Below are positions 1-5,122 of a stretch of 5,122 bases of DNA, one piece after another. Under the pieces are notes generated by a model that was not told the DNA's origin, made no database searches, and saw only the letters and a program-made list of their open reading frames with translations. Origin of the DNA: JAQUYS01 sp964430665 (GTDB lineage: Archaea > Nanobdellota > Nanobdellia > Woesearchaeales > SKGA01). How positions within the stretch are numbered: position 1 is the first letter of the stretch; each line of letters opens with the position of its first letter. Made by a program: the position numbers and the translations under genes. The stretch spans positions 1 through 5,122 of the forward strand of contig CAYSFC010000042.1 in the NCBI GenBank assembly GCA_964430665.1, given 5' to 3'.

Positions 1-1
1 T

Positions 2-3000
2 TGTTTAAGCACAGTTGCATCTTCTGATACAAACACTTGGTGGGGATTAAATGAAGGATACATCTACAACAATTCAAACTCATTAGACTTCAACGAAACA
101 CTTCTCAACACAACAATAGATTCAAGAGTTACTGCAGGAGCAGATGGTTATATAGGTGATGCACGATCACATACTGCGGGTGGAAACCTAAATATGGATT
201 CCAACAACATAACGAAAATAAATCAATTAACATTCAACAACGATAGAATTAATATTGGAAGTGGATCTACAAGTTCGAACACAAACTCTTTAGCAATAGG
301 AACGAACGCGATTGCATCAGGAATTAAATCAACTGCTTTAAATTATAGGTCAGAAGCAACAGGTGAGGGTTCAGTCGCATTAAGTCCAACTTCTCAAGCT
401 TTAGGAGATTATGCAACAACTTTAGGTTACGGTGCAAAAGCTTCAGGAAATAATTCAATCGCAATTCTTACTAATTCAGAGGCTTTAGCAACAAAAGCTA
501 TAGCAATAGGCTATTATGCAGATTCAACAAATGTAAATAGTATTGCAATAGGATCAAATACATTTGCATCTGGATTTAATTCAATCGCAATCGGTTATAA
601 TACAAATGCTTCGGCAGAAAATTCAATGGCCTTAGGAACAAACACAACAAACGCAGTTGCAAATTCATTCAAAGTCGGTGGAGATTTAACTGCAACATTC
701 TTAGACACAACATTAGAAGTTGGTGGCGCAGTTGATATGAATTCAAACAAAATAACAGAATTAGCAAATGGAACTTCATCACAAGACGCAGTAACAAAAT
801 CTCAATTAGATGCAGTAAGTGCTTCAATTTCAGATACTTGGTGGGGATTAAATGAAGGATACATCTACAACAATTCAAACTCATTAGACTTCAACGAAAC
901 ACTTCTCAACACAACAATAGACGCAAGAGTTATTTCAGGTGCCGGAAATGTTTCTTCATTAAGTTCAACAGATAATGCAATTGCAACATACGATGGAACT
1001 GATGGAAGTACAATTCAATCATCAGGAATTTTAATAACTGATGATAATAATATTACAAATGTTAATAATCTTGCTTTTGAATCCTATCAAATAAATATAG
1101 GTCTTGACAACGAAGTTTCAGGATATGGTTTAATGGCAATAGGTAGTGGTTCAACAGCTTCAGGTTCATACACTATTGCAATAGGTAATTCTGCTACCGC
1201 AAGTGCAAATTATGCTACTGCAATAGGTTCATATAGTACTGAAGCCTCAGGTACAATGAGTTCTGCTTTTGGTTATATTGCAATAGCTTCAGGCATTCAT
1301 TCGGTTTCAATAGGTTCAACTTCTGAAGCTACAAATGAAGCCTCAATTGCTTTAGGATATAACTCTTTATCTGATTCAGAAAATTCAATTGCAATAGGTA
1401 AAGACGCTTCTGCAGGTGGTTGGTATGATGATAAAGGAACGCCTGTTTATAATACAAATGCAATCGCAATAGGCGCAAACACTTACGCAAATGCAACAAA
1501 TGCTATTGCTTTAGGAACTGCAACAACAAACACAGTTGCAAATTCATTCAAAGTTGGTGGAGATATAACTTCCACCTATCTTAATACTAGTTTGACCACA
1601 GGTGGTGCGGTTGATTATTCCTGGAATGAATATGATATGAAAGGTAATTTTTATCTTCAAAATTTTACTTATATGGATATAGGTGGTCAAGGAGATATGA
1701 TGATAGATATGTGGATTGAAGGTACTTCTGAATGGTATGGTTTTGGTATTGATGAAAGTGATGGAAGAAGATTTGAATTTTTTCATTCATGGAATGGATT
1801 TGAGGATGATACTTTAACAATAAATTCATCTGGTGCAATTTCAATTGGCGGAACATTAAACATGACTTCTGGAAAAATCACAAACCTTGCAAATGGAACT
1901 TCATCTCAAGATGCAGTAACATTATCACAATTACAATCTGTAAATTCAAGTTTATCAAGTGCGGGAAATGTTTCTTCTTTAAGTTCAACAGATAATGCAA
2001 TTGCAATTTATGATGGAACTGATGGAACTACAATTCAATCTTCAAGTTTTTCAATTAACGATTCAAATGATATGTGGGTAAATGATGGAACTATTACACT
2101 AAATTCAACATCTCAAGATTCATTAATTCATTTTGGAAATGTGGCTGATGATTATTCATGGAATATTGGTGTAGATAACACTGATGAATCTTTTAATATT
2201 TTTTCAGAAACTTATTCATTATTTAAAATTGATTATGATTGGTATTATATTATGTTAGGAACTGATTTAAATTTAGGGGAGCATTATATTGAAAATGTGA
2301 GTTCAGTCAATTTTAGAAATAATGAAATTTCTTTGGGTTATAACACAAATGGTTATGCAAATTCAATTGCAATTGGAGAGGGCGCAGATATAAATTCTGG
2401 AAATTCAATTGCAATAGGAACTAATACTGATGCTGGTGGAAATAATGGTGTGAGACCAGGAATATTATATAATAATTCAATTGCAATAGGAACAGATGCA
2501 CAAGCATTAGAAACAGATTCAATTGCAATAGGACATTCTGCACTTAGTGGAACAGTTGGTTTAACTACACCTGGACAATATTCAATTGCAATAGGAAGTT
2601 CATCCACAGCTTCACAACATTATGCTATTGCAATAGGTTACAATACAAATGCAACAGCAACAAGTGCGATTGCTATAGGTGATTCATCAAGTGCTTCAGA
2701 TAATACTGCAATTGCAATAGGAAACACAGCAACTGCTAATGCAGCAGGTACAATTGCTATAGGTGGATATGACACTATGGCTACAGCATTGAATGCAATT
2801 TCCATAGGTAATTATACTTATGCAGATGGTGCTAGTAGTATTGCTATAGGGGATGCAGTATGGGCTCAAACAAATGGATCAATTGCTATTGGTAAATATT
2901 CTTGGGTAGAAGGTGGAGAAGATTCAATTGCTATAGGTACAAATTCTTATGTTAATGCTGATGGAGCAATAGCATTAGGAAATGGAACATCAAATTCAGT

Positions 3001-4021
3001 TGCAAATTCTTTCAAAGTAGGAGGAAGTTTAACTCATACTTTCTTAGATACAAATTTGGAAGTAGGTGGAAATACTAATATTAGCGGAAACTTAAATATG
3101 AGTAATCATAATATCACAAATATAGATGATTTAGGTATTGGAACATCTACTCCTGTATCAAAAATAGATATAGTACAAGATGATGATTCTGGAATAAGGT
3201 TGGGACTTGGAAATACATTAGGAACAAATGATTTTGTAATATATTCTCCTAACGATGATGCAATTCCAGTAAGAACATTTATGAAAGTTGATGGAACTAC
3301 TTCTGTAAGTATTTATCATGAACCTTTTGGAAATTATCTAGAAGGAGATTGGTTATTTAATACAGGATTACATACAAGCGGAAATTTTAGAGCAGCAGGA
3401 GATATTTATTCCAATGGAAATAAAGTTCAAGAAGATATTATAGGAAATTGTACTTATGGTATTTTTTCAATTGCTGATAACGGAACAATAACTTGTGCTT
3501 CTCAACAAACAAATGATATGTCTGATTATACTGGAACTGTCAATATTACAGGAGAATTAAATGTTTTCAACACATCAGAATTAGTTTTCAAAGTAAATTC
3601 CACAGGTTCAGTTTTCGCTGATGGAGGTTATTCATCACCAGCAACAGACTTAGCAGAAAAAATCCCAACAAAAGATAAAACTTTAAAACCAGGCGATGTA
3701 GTAATAATAGATACAGCAAACGAAGAATCTATTAAAAAATCAAACAAAGCTTACGATAGATTAGTCGCAGGAGTTATTTCAACAAAACCAGGTTTAATGC
3801 TTGGAAGCGAATTAGAAAATTCAGAATATGTTGCATTAGCAGGAAGAGTTCCAGTTAATGTAATTGGAGAAGTAAAAATAGGAGATTTACTTACAACTTC
3901 AAACACACCAGGATTTGCAATGACATGCAATGAAATACAAAAATGTTTTGGAGCAATACTAGGAAAAGCAATGACAAATTCAAAAGATGGACAAGTTGTC
4001 GCATTAATAAATTTACAATGA
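2..4021 (+). CDS. Giant YadA-head-repeat surface/fibre protein, 5' partial
   Basis: This is the C-terminal 1339 residues of a modular secreted fibre or adhesin. The frame is open from the left edge, and nt 35-130 encode the same WWGLNEGY module found again at nt 836-931, so the ATG at 194 is internal. Visible order by residue: CLST linker (1-11), WWGLNEGY module (12-43), YadA-type head 1 (84-218), cap and neck, second WWGLNEGY module, GNVSSL linker, head 2 (364-511), aromatic-rich beta segment (537-619), neck, linker, second beta segment (about 684-774), head 3 (776-999), a GIGTSTPVSK tail-fibre motif (about 1044), and a C-terminal DLAE/GDVV domain (1202-1339). YadA heads form trimeric left-handed beta-rolls in bacterial adhesins; trimerisation here is inferred. 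No membrane helix or beta-barrel anchor follows the heads. The stop overlaps the next gene's ATG. A viral tail fibre is the main alternative to a cell-surface adhesin. Confidence 0.93.
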   Translation, partial: CLSTVASSDTNTWWGLNEGYIYNNSNSLDFNETLLNTTIDSRVTAGADGYIGDARSHTAGGNLNMDSNNITKINQLTFNNDRINIGSGSTSSNTNSLAIGTNAIASGIKSTALNYRSEATGEGSVALSPTSQALGDYATTLGYGAKASGNNSIAILTNSEALATKAIAIGYYADSTNVNSIAIGSNTFASGFNSIAIGYNTNASAENSMALGTNTTNAVANSFKVGGDLTATFLDTTLEVGGAVDMNSNKITELANGTSSQDAVTKSQLDAVSASISDTWWGLNEGYIYNNSNSLDFNETLLNTTIDARVISGAGNVSSLSSTDNAIATYDGTDGSTIQSSGILITDDNNITNVNNLAFESYQINIGLDNEVSGYGLMAIGSGSTASGSYTIAIGNSATASANYATAIGSYSTEASGTMSSAFGYIAIASGIHSVSIGSTSEATNEASIALGYNSLSDSENSIAIGKDASAGGWYDDKGTPVYNTNAIAIGANTYANATNAIALGTATTNTVANSFKVGGDITSTYLNTSLTTGGAVDYSWNEYDMKGNFYLQNFTYMDIGGQGDMMIDMWIEGTSEWYGFGIDESDGRRFEFFHSWNGFEDDTLTINSSGAISIGGTLNMTSGKITNLANGTSSQDAVTLSQLQSVNSSLSSAGNVSSLSSTDNAIAIYDGTDGTTIQSSSFSINDSNDMWVNDGTITLNSTSQDSLIHFGNVADDYSWNIGVDNTDESFNIFSETYSLFKIDYDWYYIMLGTDLNLGEHYIENVSSVNFRNNEISLGYNTNGYANSIAIGEGADINSGNSIAIGTNTDAGGNNGVRPGILYNNSIAIGTDAQALETDSIAIGHSALSGTVGLTTPGQYSIAIGSSSTASQHYAIAIGYNTNATATSAIAIGDSSSASDNTAIAIGNTATANAAGTIAIGGYDTMATALNAISIGNYTYADGASSIAIGDAVWAQTNGSIAIGKYSWVEGGEDSIAIGTNSYVNADGAIALGNGTSNSVANSFKVGGSLTHTFLDTNLEVGGNTNISGNLNMSNHNITNIDDLGIGTSTPVSKIDIVQDDDSGIRLGLGNTLGTNDFVIYSPNDDAIPVRTFMKVDGTTSVSIYHEPFGNYLEGDWLFNTGLHTSGNFRAAGDIYSNGNKVQEDIIGNCTYGIFSIADNGTITCASQQTNDMSDYTGTVNITGELNVFNTSELVFKVNSTGSVFADGGYSSPATDLAEKIPTKDKTLKPGDVVIIDTANEESIKKSNKAYDRLVAGVISTKPGLMLGSELENSEYVALAGRVPVNVIGEVKIGDLLTTSNTPGFAMTCNEIQKCFGAILGKAMTNSKDGQVVALINLQ
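35..130 (+). repeat. WWGLNEGY module, copy 1
   Basis: Encodes TWWGLNEGYIYNNSNS and continues through LDFNETLLNTTIDSRV. Positions 35-120 match nt 836-921 base for base (86 bp). It lies in frame with the long reading frame, which shows that the gene extends left of the first ATG. The sequon-rich linker style is one I associate with DPANN archaeal surface proteins. Confidence 0.9.
251..655 (+). repeat. YadA-type head repeat block 1
   Basis: About nine degenerate repeats of roughly 14-16 residues follow the x-[AS]-[IL]-[AG] pattern, for example SLAIGTNAIASG, AIAIGYYADSTN, SIAIGSNTFASG and SMALGTNTTNA. This matches the YadA head / Hep_Hag repeat of trimeric adhesins. A connector NNITKINQLTF (from nt 203) precedes it and the VANSFKVGG cap closes it. 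Several early units are eroded (STALNYRS, SVALSPTS, SIAILTNS), so this block is the least regular of the three. Confidence 0.85.
656..736 (+). repeat. VANSFKVGG head cap, copy 1
   Basis: Begins VANSFKVGGDLTATFLDT and ends LEVGGAVD. It directly follows head block 1 and recurs after the other two heads, so it probably caps the beta-roll and leads into the neck. Confidence 0.8.
746..817 (+). repeat. YadA-like neck motif (KITxLANGT..DAV..QL), copy 1
   Basis: Encodes KITELANGTSSQDAVTKSQL. It closely parallels the ITNVAxGTxxxDAVNxxQL neck/stalk motif of trimeric autotransporter adhesins, where the chains cross over into a coiled coil. Only a short SerAla-rich stretch follows, with no long heptad stalk. 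Confidence 0.75.
836..931 (+). repeat. WWGLNEGY module, copy 2
   Basis: Second copy of the module, 801 bp (267 codons) downstream of copy 1. It is identical over 86 bp and then differs only at the SerArg/AlaArg end (TIDSRV in copy 1, TIDARV here). It sits between the first neck (SQLDAVSASISD) and the GNVSSL linker, so it works as a spacer between head units. Confidence 0.9.
941..1024 (+). repeat. GNVSSLSSTDNAIATYDGTDG linker, copy 1
   Basis: A 28-residue linker beginning AGNVSSLSSTDNAIA and ending STIQSS. By hand alignment it matches nt 1961-2044 at 77 of 84 bases. It resembles the GSANKIPYFTDAST linker of the second gene and of tail-fibre proteins. Confidence 0.8.
1091..1534 (+). repeat. 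YadA-type head repeat block 2
   Basis: About nine head repeats, including LMAIGSGSTASG, TIAIGNSATASA, SIALGYNSLSDS and AIAIGANTYANA. They are preceded by NNITNVNNLAF (from nt 1046), equivalent to the connector before block 1, and closed by ALGTATTNTVANSF. One unit carries a long loop (KDASAGGWYDDKGTPVYN) between two SIAIG strands, which would project from the beta-roll. Confidence 0.85.
1535..1615 (+). repeat. VANSFKVGG head cap, copy 2
   Basis: Begins VANSFKVGGDITSTYLNT and ends TTGGAVD, directly after head block 2. It is equivalent to copy 1 but is followed by an inserted aromatic-rich segment before the neck. Confidence 0.8.
1610..1858 (+). other. Aromatic-rich beta segment 1 in first protein
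   Basis: Follows cap 2 and is not a head repeat. It is rich in Trp, Tyr, Phe and Asp (DYSWNEYDMKGNFYLQNF, GTSEWYGFGIDE, HSWNGFEDD) and ends in TLTINSSGAISIGGTLNM, a strand-turn-strand pattern common in tail-fibre domains. It may be a ligand-binding domain. I do not recognise a named family. Confidence 0.5.
1871..1942 (+). repeat. YadA-like neck motif, copy 2
   Basis: Encodes KITNLANGTSSQDAVTLSQL, matching copy 1 nearly throughout. It leads into SVNSSLSSAGNVSS without a WWGLNEGY module, so the spacer was lost here or inserted in the first unit. Confidence 0.75.
1961..2044 (+). repeat. GNVSSLSSTDNAIAIYDGTDG linker, copy 2
   Basis: Second copy, 1020 bp (340 codons) after the first and at the same place in the unit, directly after the neck. 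Most base differences are silent third positions. Confidence 0.8.
2051..2323 (+). other. Aromatic-rich beta segment 2 in first protein
   Basis: Lies between linker copy 2 and head block 3. It includes DYSWNIGVDNTDESFNIF and LFKIDYDWYYIMLG and has very A+T-rich codons. The W-N-I-G-x-D ... F-x-I layout recalls beta segments of tail-fibre proteins. It may be a distant repeat of segment 1 (shared DYSWN). Function unknown. Confidence 0.5.
2327..2998 (+). repeat. YadA-type head repeat block 3 (longest)
   Basis: About fifteen repeats, most with a near-perfect SIAIG or AIAIG core, starting at EISLGYNT and ending at AIALGNGTSNS. Repeat starts are commonly 42 nt (14 residues) apart, with longer steps where loops such as GGNNGVRPGILYNN and SGTVGLTTPGQY are inserted. 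It is larger and more regular than blocks 1 and 2, consistent with more recent expansion. Confidence 0.88.
2999..3073 (+). repeat. VANSFKVGG head cap, copy 3
   Basis: Begins VANSFKVGGSLTHTFLDT and ends LEVGGN, directly after head block 3. Unlike the first two copies, no DAV..QL neck follows; the chain passes to NLNMSNHNITNIDDLGIGT instead. Confidence 0.8.
3131..3433 (+). other. GIGTxxPxxKxDI tail-fibre-like beta segment
   Basis: Opens with LGIGTSTPVSKIDIVQ, the same motif as RLGIGTASPSAKLDV in the second gene. It continues through GIRLGLGNTLGTNDFVIYSP to FRAAGDIYSNGNKVQE. This motif type is widespread in phage tail fibres and in metagenomic surface proteins. It leads into a Cys pair and the C-terminal domain. 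Confidence 0.6.
3605..4018 (+). other. C-terminal DLAE/GDVV domain (tail-chaperone-like)
   Basis: About 138 residues with, in order: SVFADGGYSSPATDLAEKIP, LKPGDVVIID, KSNKAYDRLVAGVISTKPG, YVALAGRVPV, KIGDLLTTSNTPGFAM, TCNEIQKCFGAILGKAM and a final VVALINLQ strand. This layout is common at the C-terminus of bacterial and archaeal tail-fibre-like proteins. It resembles the phi29 gp12-type intramolecular chaperone/autoproteolysis domain (Peptidase_G2). That relation is from memory of motif order and is unproven. It would fold or cap the trimer in place of a YadA membrane anchor. Confidence 0.55.
4018..4021 (+). promoter_or_regulatory. ATGA stop/start overlap (translational coupling)
   Basis: The TGA stop of the first gene (4019-4021) and the ATG of the second (4018-4020) share bases. 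The stretch just upstream (gcattaataaatttaca) has no purine-rich Shine-Dalgarno. The second gene is therefore probably co-transcribed and translated by termination-reinitiation. Coupling is inferred from the overlap. Confidence 0.75.
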
Positions 4022-4095
4022 AATCGCAAAACAAAATCGGAAAAATATTTTTAATTTTATTAGTTTTAATGCTATCTTCACAATTTGCTTTAGCA
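4018..4095 (+). other. Signal peptide of the second protein
   Basis: Residues 1-26 have a basic N-region (Lys at 2, 6 and 9), a hydrophobic core IFLILLVLMLSS, and Ala-Leu-Ala at 24-26, a typical signal peptidase I site. No lipobox cysteine follows, so a Sec-exported, non-lipoprotein product is expected. This also fixes the start codon. Confidence 0.85.
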
Positions 4096-5122
4096 GCATT
4101 TACAATAAAAGAAAATACTGATGGTGCAATGGGATTTTATATTGATGGAGTTGAAAAAGCATTTTTGAATTCAACAGTATTTAATATATCTGCACCAATT
4201 TATACAACAAATATTTATTCTGGTGGAGAAGAAATTGACACATCAAATTTAGTTCCTTATTCAGGCGCAAATTCAAATTTAGATTTAGGTGTTTATAATT
4301 TAACAGCACAAGAAGTTATAATTAAAAATGGTGCTGATGAATATAAATTATCTTGGGAAGATTCGTATCCTGGTTTTTATGCACCTTATGGAGATTTTTT
4401 CTTTGGAGTATCTGCTGACCAAACAACGTATGTAAATTATTATGTCGGAACTTCTTTTGGAATAGGTGCAAGTAATAATATGCAAGATATATGGATGTAT
4501 GGTAATTTATCTGTTTTAGATAGTTCTATGAATTCAATATTTGAAGTAGATACTACTAATGACAAAGTAACGGTTGGTGGATTATTAAATGTAACTGGAA
4601 ATGTAACTTCAGATACAGACTTTTGTATTGATGGAGGAAATTGTTTAAGCACAGCAGGGACCGGAAATATTTCTGGAACAGGCTCAGCAAATAAAATACC
4701 TTATTTCACAGATGCATCAACAATATCTTATAATTCAAATTTACATTGGGATAATACAAATGTAAGATTGGGAATAGGAACAGCTTCGCCTTCAGCAAAA
4801 TTAGATGTAAAAGTTAATTCTGGAGATGATAGAAGTATTCTTTTAACAGATACAGCAGGAGATGGAACAGGACATCCTAGATTAACAACATCAGCAGGCA
4901 CATTATTTTTACATAGTGCATCAGGTAATTTTCAATTACAATCAGATATGCTTCCCTCATCAACAAATACATTAGATATGGGTTCTTCAGCAAGATATTT
5001 TGCTGAAGGATATTTTAATAAATCTTTTGCGTATGATTTACAAGTAACCAATCACACAACATTAAATACATTAGATGTAACTGGAAATGTAACTTCAGAT
5101 ACGGACTTTTGTATAGATGGAG
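4018..5122 (+). CDS. Secreted tail-fibre-like/adhesin paralogue, 3' partial
   Basis: The first 368 residues of a second large secreted protein; the frame is still open at the right edge. The ATG overlaps the upstream stop as ATGA and is supported by the signal peptide directly after it (residues 1-26, Ala-Leu-Ala before the likely cut). Next come YIDGVEKAFLNST, a PYSGANSNLDLGVYNLT segment of the kind seen in tail-fibre proteins, and an aromatic-rich beta segment (about 97-170). These are followed by DFCIDGGNCLST (201-212), a GTGSANKIPYFTDAST linker, HWDNTNVRLGIGTASPSAKL (243-262), a beta segment, an STNTLDMGSSARYF motif (316-328), and a second DFCIDGG at the edge. No head repeats are reached yet. 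The shared CLST motif at the left edge of the upstream gene suggests tandem paralogues. It holds ten Asn-X-Ser/Thr sequons and no membrane segment apart from the signal peptide. Exact function is unknown; attachment is inferred. Confidence 0.92.
   Translation, partial: MKSQNKIGKIFLILLVLMLSSQFALAAFTIKENTDGAMGFYIDGVEKAFLNSTVFNISAPIYTTNIYSGGEEIDTSNLVPYSGANSNLDLGVYNLTAQEVIIKNGADEYKLSWEDSYPGFYAPYGDFFFGVSADQTTYVNYYVGTSFGIGASNNMQDIWMYGNLSVLDSSMNSIFEVDTTNDKVTVGGLLNVTGNVTSDTDFCIDGGNCLSTAGTGNISGTGSANKIPYFTDASTISYNSNLHWDNTNVRLGIGTASPSAKLDVKVNSGDDRSILLTDTAGDGTGHPRLTTSAGTLFLHSASGNFQLQSDMLPSSTNTLDMGSSARYFAEGYFNKSFAYDLQVTNHTTLNTLDVTGNVTSDTDFCIDG
4591..4654 (+). repeat. VTGNVTSDTDFCIDGGNCLST module, internal copy
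   Basis: Positions 4591-4636 match 5077-5122 at 44 of 46 bases, and 4641-4654 match nt 1-14 exactly. The encoded two-cysteine loop (C-I-D-G-G-N-C) is probably a small disulfide turn between domains. Confidence 0.85.
5077..5122 (+). repeat. VTGNVTSDTDFCIDGG module, right-edge copy
   Basis: Second copy in the second gene, 486 bp (162 codons) after the first, cut by the window end just before the expected NCLST. Its two base differences from the internal copy are both silent. Confidence 0.85.

Larger units (their letters stand above)
1385..2595 (+). repeat. Exact 14-mer TCAATTGCAATAGG, five copies
   Basis: The 14-mer encoding the SIAIG core occurs exactly at 1385, 2405, 2477, 2519 and 2582, always in the same reading phase, with near copies elsewhere in the heads. 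It contains the self-complementary ATTGCAAT, which explains why the opposite strand also shows apparent PIAIE repeats. It is a coding repeat, not a CRISPR array. Confidence 0.8.

Noticed and set aside
194..196. ATG at 194 as the start of the large gene, with GGGTGG about ten bases upstream
   Set aside because: The frame is open to the left edge and encodes CLST plus the WWGLNEGY module repeated downstream. No signal peptide follows this ATG, which an exported fibre should have.
669..1856. Other minus-strand frames (669-884, 1544-1786, 1665-1856)
   Set aside because: They lie wholly inside the repeat gene, have implausible compositions and no recognisable motif.
2363..2595. CRISPR-like regularly spaced short repeats
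   Set aside because: Spacing is irregular and always a multiple of three, and the repeats encode the YadA head core in one open frame. No cas gene is present.
2353..2607. Minus-strand reading frame with PIAIE repeats
   Set aside because: It is a shadow of the SIAIG repeats: ATTGCAAT is self-complementary, so both strands read Ile-Ala-Ile. It has no independent start or family resemblance.
3605..4018. Peptidase S74 chaperone domain or YadA membrane anchor
   Set aside because: The S74 catalytic Ser/Lys layout is not seen, and there is no amphipathic strand series ending in an aromatic residue as in a YadA anchor.
3990..4040. Terminator or promoter between the two genes
   Set aside because: The genes overlap by four bases and I see no GC-rich hairpin with a T-run, nor a convincing TATA/BRE or -35/-10 pair in this uniformly A+T-rich sequence.
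3751..4652. Minus-strand frames at 3751-4029 and 4440-4652
   Set aside because: They lie opposite well-supported coding sequence (the conserved C-terminal domain and the second gene) and show no motifs.

Overview
The window is almost entirely coding on the + strand. It holds two large, secreted, repeat-built surface or fibre proteins, both cut by the window edges. Gene 1 (nt 2-4021) is open from the left edge: the frame runs upstream of the first ATG at 194 without a stop, and nt 35-130 encode a module that recurs inside the gene, so the true start lies outside the window. Gene 2 (nt 4018-5122) begins with an ATG overlapping the gene 1 stop (ATGA), carries a clear signal peptide, and runs off the right edge. 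There are no RNA genes, CRISPR array or transposase, and no intergenic stretch of any length.

Gene 1 has three blocks of YadA-type head repeats (SIAIG/AIALG pattern, nt 251-655, 1091-1534 and 2327-2998). Each block is closed by the same VANSFKVGG cap. Two caps lead to a neck-like DAV..QL segment (nt 746-817 and 1871-1942). Between and after the heads are tail-fibre-like beta segments. The protein ends in a compact domain (nt 3605-4018) with DLAE, GDVV, YDxxVAGVIS and GDLL motifs, which resembles C-terminal chaperone or autoproteolysis domains of phage tail proteins. It has no YadA beta-barrel anchor and no C-terminal membrane helix. Gene 2 supplies the N-terminal view missing from gene 1: signal peptide, short beta-structured segments, a DFCIDGGNCLST motif, a GIGTxxPxxKLDV tail-fibre motif, and a second DFCIDGG at the right edge. 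Gene 1 enters the window at CLST, so the two genes are probably tandem paralogues of one modular family.

The DNA is strongly A+T rich and uses AGA for arginine and the standard code. No clear Shine-Dalgarno precedes gene 2, and the proteins are rich in Asn-X-Ser/Thr sequons with few, paired cysteines. This composition and the linker style (YNNSNSLDFNETLLNTTIDARV-like) recall DPANN archaea such as Woesearchaeota or Pacearchaeota. A Patescibacteria (CPR) genome or a virus of either group is also possible; no marker gene settles it. The likely role of both proteins is a long, probably trimeric fibre displayed outside the cell or virion for attachment. That role is inferred from architecture, not shown.
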